From CAZOHG01 sp964579725 (GTDB taxonomy: Bacteria; Zhuqueibacterota; JdFR-76; BMS3Abin05): a stretch of 37,886 nt of DNA. The position numbers were made by a program, and so were the translations under genes. Below are positions 20,171 through 27,885 of this stretch, piece after piece (the first letter of the stretch is position 1; each line of letters opens with the position of its first letter). The stretch covers positions 1-37,886 of the forward strand of contig CAZOHG010000035.1 in the NCBI GenBank assembly GCA_964579725.1, given 5' to 3'. The notes beneath the pieces are model-generated. The model had not been told where the DNA came from and searched no databases. It saw nothing but the letters and a program-made list of their open reading frames with translations.

Positions 20171-21270
20171 AAATCATTACAAGAGTGCCTGGTAAACTCA
20201 TCCTTTTGGGTGAGTACGCTGTGTTGGAAGGCGCTTCGGCGCTTGTGGCCACCGTGGATCGCTTTGCACAGGTGACGATCGAAACCTCCGGTGCTTCGGC
20301 TTTTTTGTTGGAGGCCCCCACCATCGACATCCCCGGACTGCGTTTTTTAATTGACGCCAGCGGCCGGATTCGCTTTTTAGAAAAACCCTTGCGGAAAACG
20401 GCGGACAAGTTGAATCTTTTTATGTCGATTTTTGAATACGGGGTCAAGACGCTGAAAAAACACGGCAAATCCCTTTTGAGCGGTCGCATTTTGTTGGACA
20501 CGTCGGAATTTTTCTACAAAAACGGAAAGATTAAATTGGGACTTGGCTCCAGTGCGGCTCTGACTGTGGCGCTGCTGGCCAATGTGTTTGAAAATGGCAC
20601 CCAGCTTCCGCAGGATTTGTCCCTGCTTTTTGAAATGGCCATGGAAGCGCACCGCTCGGCTCAGGGGAATGTGGGCAGCGGCATCGACATCGCTGCCTCC
20701 GTTTACGGCGGTGTGTTGTGCTACAAAATTCACCGGCAAAAAGAAGGGTTTAAGGCGGACGTCAATCCCCTTGAAATTCCGGAAGGTCTGCATTATTTGC
20801 CCGTTTGGGCGGGAAAAGCCTCTTCCACGCCGAGTTTTGTCAAACGGTTTTACCGGTTTAAAAATTTCAATAAAAAAGACTATTCCGCGCTAATGGAAGA
20901 AATGCACGACGTTTCTCGAGAAGGGTGTCATTCCTTTAAAAACGGGGAAGTGGATGCCTTTTTGGAGAGCGTTCGGGATTACTACACTATCATGGAAAAA
21001 TTGGGGGAGAAAATTGAGGCTCCCGTCATTTCCCACGAGCACCAGATTATTGCGGAGATTTCGCGCTCTGTGGGGGCGGCCTACAAGCCGTCCGGGGCCG
21101 GCGGTGGTGATTTGGGAATCGCTTTTAGCCACGATCCCGCCGTCATTGACGCGCTGCGACAAGAAGTGAATGCGGCCGGCTTTGATGTGCTAAACCTGGA
21201 TTTTGGTTCCAGTGGACTTCAAATTAAGAATGAGGAAGAAGAAATCAATGGCAACGTCCCGCATTCCTAA
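20167..21270 (+). CDS. Phosphomevalonate kinase (GHMP family)
   Basis: 367 residues from GTG 20167, overlapping the mvaD stop (GTGA). It opens with TRVPGKLILLGEYAVLEG, where GEYAVLEG is typical of phosphomevalonate kinases and distinguishes them from GEHAVVYG of mevalonate kinases. The ATP loop KLGLGSSAALTVALL is near residues 122-136, and the C-terminal GHMP motif KPSGAGGGDLGIAF is near 308-321. It converts mevalonate 5-phosphate to the diphosphate, the step before MvaD. Its 3' end overlaps the beginning of the HMGR-kinase fusion gene by 23 nt. Identity rests on motif and context; a true mevalonate kinase is already encoded next door. Confidence 0.88.
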   Translation: MKIITRVPGKLILLGEYAVLEGASALVATVDRFAQVTIETSGASAFLLEAPTIDIPGLRFLIDASGRIRFLEKPLRKTADKLNLFMSIFEYGVKTLKKHGKSLLSGRILLDTSEFFYKNGKIKLGLGSSAALTVALLANVFENGTQLPQDLSLLFEMAMEAHRSAQGNVGSGIDIAASVYGGVLCYKIHRQKEGFKADVNPLEIPEGLHYLPVWAGKASSTPSFVKRFYRFKNFNKKDYSALMEEMHDVSREGCHSFKNGEVDAFLESVRDYYTIMEKLGEKIEAPVISHEHQIIAEISRSVGAAYKPSGAGGGDLGIAFSHDPAVIDALRQEVNAAGFDVLNLDFGSSGLQIKNEEEEINGNVPHS

Positions 21271-23485
21271 TTTTTACCGCTATTCGATTACCGAACGTCT
21301 GAATTTGCTGCGGAGCAACGGGGTGTTGTCGGAGGAAGACGTCCGGGCTTTGGCCAACGGAAAATTCACCCTGCACCCGGAGGAAGCGGACAAAATGGTG
21401 GAAAACGTCATCGGCGTTTTCAGTCTGCCCATGGGACTTGGGTTGAATTTTCTAATTAACGGGAAGGAATATATTGTACCGATGGTTGTAGAGGAGCCGT
21501 CGATTATTGCGGCGGTCAGTTCCGCAGCTAAATTAATTCGAAAAGCGGGCGGATTTATCAGTGAAAGCACCGATCCGGTGCTGATCGGGCAAATTCAGGT
21601 TGTGGACATGGAGCACCCGGTTCGGGCGCGAAATGCGATCATGCAACGCAAGGCGGAAATCCTGAATTTGGCCAATGATTTGCACCCGCACATGGTGGCC
21701 CGCGGTGGCGGCGCACGCGATTTGGAGGTCATTTTGCACCCGGCTACCAGCCGCTTCGGTGAAATGCTGGTGATTCATCTTTTTGTGGATACGCGGGATG
21801 CCATGGGAGCCAATTTGGTGAACAGCATGTGCGAAGGGGTTTCAGGGTTAGTGGAAAAAATCACCCGCGGTAAGGTTTTTTTGAAAATTCTCTCCAATTT
21901 GGCCGATCGTTCCCTGGTGCGCTCAAAGGTCATGATTCCACCCCGCCTTTTGGACGGCAAGGGCTTTTCCGGCGAAGAAATTCGGGAGGGAATTATTTTG
22001 GCCAACCATTTTGCCGCCGTCGATCCCTACCGAGCGGCTACGCACAATAAAGGCATCATGAACGGTATTGACCCTGTGGCCATTGCCACGGGTAATGATT
22101 GGCGGGCAATCGAAGCCGGTGCCCACGCGTACGCGGCGCGGGGCCACGTCTACACCTCGTTGACCAATTGGTACAAAGACGAGGAAGGCAATTTAATCGG
22201 AAACATCGAATTGCCTATTAAAGTGGGAACGGTGGGTGGGCCGTTGCAGTCGAATCCCGCCGTGAAAGTGGTTCACAAAATTTTGGGCGTGGAATCGGCA
22301 CGAGAGTTGGCTGAACTCATGGGAGCTGTGGGACTTGCCCAGAATTTTGCGGCGCTTCGTGCACTGGTTACGGAGGGAATTCAACGGGGGCACATGAGCC
22401 TGCACGCCCGAAGCGTGGCCAAAGCCGCCAATGTCCCAGAAGGTATTTTTGACGAAGTGGTCGATCGTCTCATCGAAAGCGGAACCATTAAGATCTGGAA
22501 AGCTCGCGAGATTGCCGATTCTCTTGTGGAAGGCGAGGGGGGCAAGGGGTTGGAAGGGGAAAAGCCGCTTCCGGCCGGAAATGGCAAAGTCATTTTGTTA
22601 GGGGAACACGCGGTGGTTTACGGCAGCCACGCCATCGCTGCCCCCATTCCGTTGGCCATTCAAGCGCGGGTGGAAGACGCTCCGGTGGGCATCCATTTGA
22701 TTATTCCCCAATGGGGCGTGGAAGAGCGCATTCTGCCGGACCACGATTACAAATACTCCATTTACAATTCTCTCAACATGATTTTGCAATCCCTGGAGTT
22801 GGCCGACCAAAACATGCGGATTTTGGTGTTTCCGCACGTGCCGCGTGCCATGGGTCTGGGGGGATCGGCCGCCCTGGCCGTCGCAATTATCCGAGCGCTT
22901 TCCGAACATTTCCAATTGGGGCTGACGGAAGATGAAGTGAACAAATTGGCCTACGAATCGGAAAAAATCGTACACGGTACGCCGTCTGGAATTGACAATA
23001 CCATGGCAACCTACGGGAAATTCATTCTTTACCGCAAAGACACGCCCCCGCTGTTCAAAGAAATTCACGTTCCCAAACCGTTGCCCATTGTCATCGGTTT
23101 GAGCGGTGTGGAGGGACTCACGCTCAAAATGGTTCGTCAGGTTCGCCAGGCCTGGGAAAAGAACAAGCCGCTGTACGATCGAATTTTTAATCAAATTAAT
23201 GATTTGACCCTCCAGGCCGTCGAGGCGATTCAAGCCTACGATCTCGAGAAATTGGGGTATTTAATGAATATTAACCAGGGTTTGCTAAATGCCATTCAGG
23301 TGTCCTCCTGGGAATTGGAAGAATTGGTGGAAATTGCCCGTAAAAACGGCGCGTTGGGAGCCAAATTGACCGGAGGCGGTGGCGGTGGTGCAATTATTGC
23401 ACTTTGTCCCGAAAATCCGGGGCGCATTGTGGAGGCCATGGAAAAAGAGGGCTACAAGGCTATCGTAGCGGAAGTGGGGAATTAA
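21248..23485 (+). CDS. Fused HMG-CoA reductase (class II) - mevalonate kinase
   Basis: 745 residues from ATG 21248, chosen because it begins like HMG-CoA reductase (MATSRIPNFYRYSITERL); upstream in-frame codons lie inside the kinase gene before it. Residues 1 to about 430 are a class II HMG-CoA reductase: catalytic Glu83 in VEEPSIIAAVSSAAK, Lys268 in THNKGIMNGIDP, Asp284 in TGNDWRAIEAG, and His386 in GHMSLHARSVAKAA. Residues about 440-745 are a complete mevalonate kinase: NGKVILLGEHAVVYGSHA, ATP loop PRAMGLGGSAALAVAII near 532-548, SGIDNTMATYG, and AKLTGGGGGGAII near 705-717. The junction EGEGGKGLEGEKPLPAG looks like a flexible linker, with no stop or frameshift. One protein would turn HMG-CoA into mevalonate 5-phosphate. 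Confidence 0.93.
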   Translation: MATSRIPNFYRYSITERLNLLRSNGVLSEEDVRALANGKFTLHPEEADKMVENVIGVFSLPMGLGLNFLINGKEYIVPMVVEEPSIIAAVSSAAKLIRKAGGFISESTDPVLIGQIQVVDMEHPVRARNAIMQRKAEILNLANDLHPHMVARGGGARDLEVILHPATSRFGEMLVIHLFVDTRDAMGANLVNSMCEGVSGLVEKITRGKVFLKILSNLADRSLVRSKVMIPPRLLDGKGFSGEEIREGIILANHFAAVDPYRAATHNKGIMNGIDPVAIATGNDWRAIEAGAHAYAARGHVYTSLTNWYKDEEGNLIGNIELPIKVGTVGGPLQSNPAVKVVHKILGVESARELAELMGAVGLAQNFAALRALVTEGIQRGHMSLHARSVAKAANVPEGIFDEVVDRLIESGTIKIWKAREIADSLVEGEGGKGLEGEKPLPAGNGKVILLGEHAVVYGSHAIAAPIPLAIQARVEDAPVGIHLIIPQWGVEERILPDHDYKYSIYNSLNMILQSLELADQNMRILVFPHVPRAMGLGGSAALAVAIIRALSEHFQLGLTEDEVNKLAYESEKIVHGTPSGIDNTMATYGKFILYRKDTPPLFKEIHVPKPLPIVIGLSGVEGLTLKMVRQVRQAWEKNKPLYDRIFNQINDLTLQAVEAIQAYDLEKLGYLMNINQGLLNAIQVSSWELEELVEIARKNGALGAKLTGGGGGGAIIALCPENPGRIVEAMEKEGYKAIVAEVGN

Positions 23486-23528
23486 AACACGGGGGATTCC
23501 CTCGAAAATCGGTGTTTTGGAGTTGAAA

Positions 23529-24104
23529 ATGTCGGACAACAATCAAATTGTTTCTTTTGAAGACGAACCCCTCATTTTGGTTAACGAGAAGGACGAAATC
23601 ATCGGCTACGAGTCGAAACTGGCCTGCCATCTGGGGAGAGGCATTTTGCACCGGGCGTTTTCCATTTTTATTTTCAATCCGAAGGGGGAATTGCTCCTGC
23701 AAAAGCGAAGCGAACAGAAATGGCTCTGGCCCTTGTTTTGGTCCAACAGCGTGTGCAGCCACCCGCGGAAGGGCGAATCGATGGAAATAGCCACTGAGCG
23801 TCGCCTGCAGGAAGAATTGGGGTTTTCCGTTCCGCTAAAATATTTGTACAAATTTCAGTACCAGGCGCAATTTGGAGAGAAGGGAGCCGAAAATGAAGTG
23901 TGTTCCGTTTTTATCGGAGCCTACGACGGAACGGTGAAACCCAATGAGAATGAAATTGCCGAGTGGCGTTTTATTTCCGCAGAAGAATTGGACGCAGAAA
24001 TTTCCCGAAATGGAAGCAGCTTTTCGCCCTGGTTTAAAATGGAGTGGAAACGCATTCGTTCTGATTTTTGGCAGGAGGTGGAAAACCTGCTCAAGGTTAA
24101 ATAG
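23529..24104 (+). CDS. idi: Isopentenyl-diphosphate delta-isomerase, type I
   Basis: 191 residues from ATG 23529 with GGAG 6 nt upstream; a TTG at 23517 is less likely. A Nudix-fold metal enzyme interconverting IPP and DMAPP. The catalytic cysteine is C76 in WSNSVCSHPRKGES with metal ligand H78; H41 in ILHRAFSIFIFN and the catalytic Glu in GAENEVCSVF (E123) are also present. The Nudix helix is ATERRLQEELGF. It lies 43 nt after the HMGR-kinase fusion and completes the path from HMG-CoA to both C5 building blocks. Length matches bacterial type I enzymes rather than the flavin-dependent type II. Confidence 0.95.
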   Translation: MSDNNQIVSFEDEPLILVNEKDEIIGYESKLACHLGRGILHRAFSIFIFNPKGELLLQKRSEQKWLWPLFWSNSVCSHPRKGESMEIATERRLQEELGFSVPLKYLYKFQYQAQFGEKGAENEVCSVFIGAYDGTVKPNENEIAEWRFISAEELDAEISRNGSSFSPWFKMEWKRIRSDFWQEVENLLKVK

Positions 24105-24178
24105 CCGTTGGTACCGCGAAGCCTGCCGGGCACCGTCTTTTCGAAGATTTCCTCTCCCCTTTGCCCTCTTACAAAAAG

Positions 24179-24207
24179 TTGCTTTTTTCCTAAAAAATTA
24201 GTAGATA
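24179..24207 (+). promoter_or_regulatory. Candidate promoter of the PLD-type gene
   Basis: TTGCTT and TAGATA separated by 17 nt, about 140 nt upstream of the start at 24350. Confidence 0.5.
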
Positions 24208-24349
24208 TTTGACGTGTTTCGGAGATGAATAACCAGTCTAATGGCCCTCGGTCGTTTTTTTCAAGGGAATCAAAATCGGGCCAGATTTTTCAGGGTCATT
24301 TTTTCCGAAGGAAGCCTTCTTCAAAGAATAAACAGGTGTGGACAAACAA

Positions 24350-26107
24350 ATGACGAAAAGATTTTGGAAAATTTTACCGGCAATTCTCTTTACAATGGGG
24401 ATTTTCGGGACGGGCAGCTTTGCTGGGCCTCAGAGCCTTTCGTTTACAAAAACCCCTTACCTGCTGCGTATTCAGTCGACCTCTCTCACAATTGCCTGGA
24501 AAACCAATGTTCCCGCTCGAGCGCGGGTTTACGTGGGCAGAACGACCGACTACGAGCGCGAAACTTTGGAGATTTCCACCGAACGGGACAGCCAGCAGGT
24601 GGACATCGCTCGTCTGTGGCCGGGAACTGTGTACCACCTGAAGGTGACCGTTTTTGCCGGAGGGGAGGAAATTTCCACCGCCGATTGGATGGTCATAACG
24701 GCTTCTCATCCAGAATCCACGGGCGAAATGGCCGTTTTTTTCACGAAAAGTGTGGACACCACTCTGGCACTCTACCGACCGGCAAAGGGCAATCAAGAAC
24801 CCTACCGTGCATTGGTGGAACGGCTGAACGCCGCCCACTATTCCATTGATTTTTGTGCGTACAGCCTGAGTTTGACGGAAATTTCCGACGCCTTGGTCGC
24901 GGCCAAAAACCGCGGGGTACACATTCGGTTTATTTACGACAACGGCCACCACCAATCCGCCGTGCAGGATTTGCGGAATGCCGGTATTCGTGTAATTGAC
25001 GATGCGTTCGGCGTGTTGAACGACGGGAGAGGGCTTCAGCACAATAAATTTGTAATCATTGACGCGCGTGACACCACTTCTTTTTCCGACGACTGGGTGT
25101 GGACGGGGTCCTACAATTTTACGTGGCAGGCCACCAGTGAAAATGCGGAGAATGCCGTTCTTATTCAAGATGAATCATTGGCCAAGATTTACACAATGGA
25201 ATTTAATGAAATGTGGGGAAGTGTTACGGACAGTCCCAATGCGGATTCCGCCCGGTTTAGCTGGCGAAAAACGGACAATACCCCCCACGAAACAAACGTA
25301 AACGGCATGCGGGTGGAGGCCTATTTTAGTCCCGGGGACGGCGTACAGGAAAAAATTGAGCGCGCCATTGCCACGGCTTCCGACAATATTGAATTTGCTA
25401 TTCTCAGTTTTACGCGCTGGGGAATTCGCGATGCCCTCATCGACCGGTTTCAGCAGGGAGTGGCGGTGCACGGAATTTTCGATCGGAGCGAGCAGGGAAA
25501 TGCCTACAGCCAGTACGGAAAACTCAAATCGGCCGGAGTCGATGTGTTGTACTACGGCGAGTCGGGCACTTTGCACCACAAATACATGATTATTGACGGT
25601 CACACCCATTCCGATCCCCAAGTGGAAACAGGTTCGTATAATTATTCTTCTTCGGCTGAGAATAAAAATAACGAAAATATTTTGATTTTGCACAGCCCTG
25701 TTGTGGCCGATTATTTTTGGCAGGAATTCGCTGCCCGTTACCACAATTCCGGGGGACAGGCGCCTCTAACGACGGCCGTAAAAGAATCTTTTCCTCGCTC
25801 TGCCTCGCCGCAGAACTTTTTCCTGAGGGAACCTTTTCCCAACCCCGTGCGTCTTAATGACAGGCAGCCGGTGGAAATCTGGCTGAGAGTCAACCGCACA
25901 CTTGAACAAAATCTGTCACTTTCGATTTTCAATCTTTTGGGACAACGTGTGTACGCATTTCACGGGAATTTTTCGCACCCCGGTTTGTACCGGCTGGTCT
26001 GGAATCGAGAAACATTTGGCAGCGGCCATCTTTCGGCGGGCGTGTATTTTGTAAAAGCTCAATCCGGGAGAAAAATTGTGACCCGAAAATTGACGATTAT
26101 TCGATAA
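24350..26107 (+). CDS. Secreted phospholipase D-family protein with T9SS sorting domain
   Basis: 585 residues from ATG 24350; an in-frame GTG at 24338 adds four. Signal peptide at residues 1-25 (cleavage after GSFA). Residues about 33-118 form a fibronectin-III-like domain (SLTIAWKTNVPARARVYVG). Two PLD repeats follow, each with an intact HKD motif: H231-K233-D238 (HNKFVIID) with GSYNFTW after it, and H409-K411-D416 (HHKYMIID) with GSYNYSS after it. The last ~95 residues (FPNPV, SIFNLLGQRVY, LSAGVYFVKA, KLTIIR) are a type A T9SS C-terminal sorting domain, directing export across the outer membrane. The substrate could be phospholipid or nucleic acid; the HKD spacing with two domains is compatible with either. 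Confidence 0.92.
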   Translation: MTKRFWKILPAILFTMGIFGTGSFAGPQSLSFTKTPYLLRIQSTSLTIAWKTNVPARARVYVGRTTDYERETLEISTERDSQQVDIARLWPGTVYHLKVTVFAGGEEISTADWMVITASHPESTGEMAVFFTKSVDTTLALYRPAKGNQEPYRALVERLNAAHYSIDFCAYSLSLTEISDALVAAKNRGVHIRFIYDNGHHQSAVQDLRNAGIRVIDDAFGVLNDGRGLQHNKFVIIDARDTTSFSDDWVWTGSYNFTWQATSENAENAVLIQDESLAKIYTMEFNEMWGSVTDSPNADSARFSWRKTDNTPHETNVNGMRVEAYFSPGDGVQEKIERAIATASDNIEFAILSFTRWGIRDALIDRFQQGVAVHGIFDRSEQGNAYSQYGKLKSAGVDVLYYGESGTLHHKYMIIDGHTHSDPQVETGSYNYSSSAENKNNENILILHSPVVADYFWQEFAARYHNSGGQAPLTTAVKESFPRSASPQNFFLREPFPNPVRLNDRQPVEIWLRVNRTLEQNLSLSIFNLLGQRVYAFHGNFSHPGLYRLVWNRETFGSGHLSAGVYFVKAQSGRKIVTRKLTIIR

Positions 26108-26219
26108 TAGGGTCGATTTTGCGGCCATGTTACCGCTTGATTTGAAAAAAAGTGTGGAAAAGAAAACCGAATTTGACAATCGATTGAAAAAACACGGAAA
26201 AAAATGAGGAGGGTCGTTT

Positions 26220-27152
26220 ATGAGCAAGAAACATAAGTTGGTTGGTACCGCAATTTTCGGACTGGTTTTATTTTTGTGGACACAGGCCTGGGCTGGTGGT
26301 TTTGAAGGGAAAATGGTTTTCCGTAACGGGCAAATTAACCTCATGCAGGTAGAAGTCCCGGGGTTGGGGAATGCCCAACCCACCGTTCAATTCGCCAAAA
26401 AGGCGGTTGCTATTCCCTTTGACACGTACCGTCAGGTCATGAAAGAAGTGGGCGAAAAAGGCCCGGGTATTCGGGTAGAGACACAGGTTATTTGGGTAAA
26501 AGGGTCTCTCTTTCGCACCGATTCGGGCGAAGGAAGCGACAAAATGGCGATTATCTTCAATGCCAAAACACAAAAACTCACCACTGTGAACTGGAAAGAA
26601 AAGAAAGCCGTTGTCATCGACGTTGGCAAAATGATGAATGCGGTTAATTCCGTGGCTGAGCAAATGGGAAAAACCTTTGGTCTGGACGCCAAAGCCATGA
26701 AACAAATGATGACCGGCAACGCTTCGGACGAGGAGGACCAATTTTCCCTGAAAGCCACGGGCAAAAAGAAAAAAATAAACGGTTTTAAATGCCAATTGTA
26801 CGTGGGAACCGACAGGAATGGCAATCCTATGCAAGCCTGGCTGGCTACCCCCACCTCAGACCTTAGCCAAATGTACAAATCGATTGAAGAAATGAGCAAA
26901 GCGGTTCAACAGGCCAAAAAATTCAAGGACAAAGAGAGCCTGTTTTATGAAAAAATAAACAAAATGCCTATTCTCAAAAAATGGGTTACCCACAACAGCG
27001 ACCTGCATTTCGAAGAGTTTGTAAGCCTCAAAAGGCAGTCCGTTTCACCTGATTTGTTCAAAGTCCCAAAGGGATTTAAGGTGGTTTCGCTACAGGACAT
27101 GTTCCAAAAACAAATGATGAATTTTCAGCAATTTCAGAAAAAAAATCGCTAA
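26220..27152 (+). CDS. Exported protein of unknown function (DUF4412-like)
   Basis: 310 residues, ATG at 26220 preceded by GAGGAGGG. A clear signal peptide (about 25 residues, ending in AWA) precedes FEGKMVFRNG. The mature part contains VKGSLFRTDSG, TVNWKEKKAVVIDVGKMMNA and a methionine- and lysine-rich C-terminus with FKVPKGFKVVSLQD. The layout (FEGKMV start, a line reporting a modified or metal-like state, KVPxGF end) resembles exported DUF4412 proteins, so a periplasmic or outer-membrane location is likely. I do not recognise a catalytic site. It follows the PLD gene by 112 nt and ends at a palindromic hairpin, so it may be a single gene. Confidence 0.75.
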   Translation: MSKKHKLVGTAIFGLVLFLWTQAWAGGFEGKMVFRNGQINLMQVEVPGLGNAQPTVQFAKKAVAIPFDTYRQVMKEVGEKGPGIRVETQVIWVKGSLFRTDSGEGSDKMAIIFNAKTQKLTTVNWKEKKAVVIDVGKMMNAVNSVAEQMGKTFGLDAKAMKQMMTGNASDEEDQFSLKATGKKKKINGFKCQLYVGTDRNGNPMQAWLATPTSDLSQMYKSIEEMSKAVQQAKKFKDKESLFYEKINKMPILKKWVTHNSDLHFEEFVSLKRQSVSPDLFKVPKGFKVVSLQDMFQKQMMNFQQFQKKNR

Positions 27153-27167
27153 ACGGCTGAAATTCCG

Positions 27168-27195
27168 CCCTGCGAAGGGCATGCCCTTCGCAGGG
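27168..27195 (+). terminator. Perfect 28-nt palindrome after the DUF4412-like gene
   Basis: A 14+14 perfect inverted repeat, CCCTGCGAAGGGCA and its complement, 15 nt after the stop codon. It would fold into a very stable hairpin, but only TTGGATTT follows, so the T-run is poor. Likely terminator or 3' stabiliser for the upstream mRNA. Confidence 0.6.
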
Positions 27196-27211
27196 TTGGA
27201 TTTAAAAAAAC

Positions 27212-27240
27212 TTGACAAACGAAAACAATTGTTGTATCTT
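27212..27240 (+). promoter_or_regulatory. Strong promoter upstream of a short transcript
   Basis: TTGACA (consensus -35) and TATCTT separated by exactly 17 nt; transcription would start near 27247. Confidence 0.75.
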
Positions 27241-27246
27241 TTTATT

Positions 27247-27318
27247 CAAAATGGGGGCTGTTCCACGAAATTTGTTATTTGTCAAAGTCGAATAGGCGGT
27301 TTTTATTCGGCTTTTTTT
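27247..27318 (+). ncRNA. Candidate small RNA or attenuated leader (~72 nt)
   Basis: Promoter-to-terminator unit without an evident gene. The 3' end is an 11-bp stem (AAAGTCGAATA, with one G-U pair to TATTCGGCTTT) and a run of seven T. A 14-codon frame (ATG 27251, TAG 27293-27295) starts within about 5 nt of the predicted transcript start and ends inside the terminator stem, so the alternative is a leaderless mini-peptide attenuator. No known RNA family is recognised. Confidence 0.5.
27284..27318 (+). terminator. Intrinsic terminator of the short transcript
   Basis: An 11-bp stem with one G-U pair, 9-nt loop GGCGGTTTT, followed by seven T (27312-27318). Confidence 0.75.
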
Positions 27319-27641
27319 GTTTAACGGCTAATGTTTTTTGTTGAAGAATCCGATGAAATAAGTAACACGGTTGTTGAGTGTCAGATGTGGCGTAGAAAAA
27401 ATCACAAAAGAACCAAAAAGAGGAGACAGAATCTAAATTGCACTTGCAAAATGATTTGGTAAGCGATTCTGGAGATTGGACGGCGGAGTTTCCGTAGCGA
27501 CCCGAGCAGAATCAAATGGTATGGAATCTGAAGTTGCTGGTACCCCGTTTTTGTCCTGATTTCTTCTGAGTATTTTCCTCAAATTACGCTTGTTGCTATC
27601 CAATCTCCTAAACACCTAATTGGTAGAATAAAATGTGCACT

Positions 27642-27666
27642 CTGCCAGGCACGTACTGCTTGGCAG
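27642..27666. repeat. 10-bp inverted repeat hairpin upstream of prkA
   Basis: CTGCCAGGCA and TGCTTGGCAG flank CGTAC; 9 Watson-Crick pairs and one G-T. No T-run follows. Function unknown; may be a protein-binding or RNA element. Confidence 0.5.
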
Positions 27667-27885
27667 TCCAAATAAATTAAGGTCATTCACGTTTGTGTCA
27701 TGAATGATTGATTCGACGGGAGAACCGAATAAAAGTTCGGTGGTTTGTGGTGTTGGTGCCAAAATCGGCAAAACAGCCGCCGGGTAAACTTCCGTCGTGG
27801 CACGGCTTGATTGTATTCGGACTATCCATTCCGAAAAGATCAGCCGCCAAAATTCAAAAACATAGTGAAAGGGAAGGGAGGAATC

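Larger units (their letters stand above)
27153..27885. other. 733-bp gene-poor region upstream of prkA
   Basis: No supported protein gene. From left to right: the 28-nt palindrome, a strong promoter, a short transcript ending in an intrinsic terminator at 27284-27318, then about 560 nt of unexplained sequence. That stretch includes an AGGAGA at 27421-27426 ahead of an 19-codon TTG frame, a 10-bp hairpin at 27642-27666, and a smaller CCGAA/TTCGG hairpin near 27726. Minus-strand frames of 60 and about 200 codons cross it, but the longer one runs into prkA antisense and has no ribosome site. The A/T-rich composition differs from the flanks. Confidence 0.55.

Noticed and set aside
27601..27885. 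Possible sigma-54 promoter for prkA (TGGCAC near 27798, AGGCACG near 27648)
   Set aside because: The -24 GG and -12 GC elements do not have the required 10-nt spacing: after TGGCAC the expected TTGC is not at the right distance (TTGA is two bases too close).
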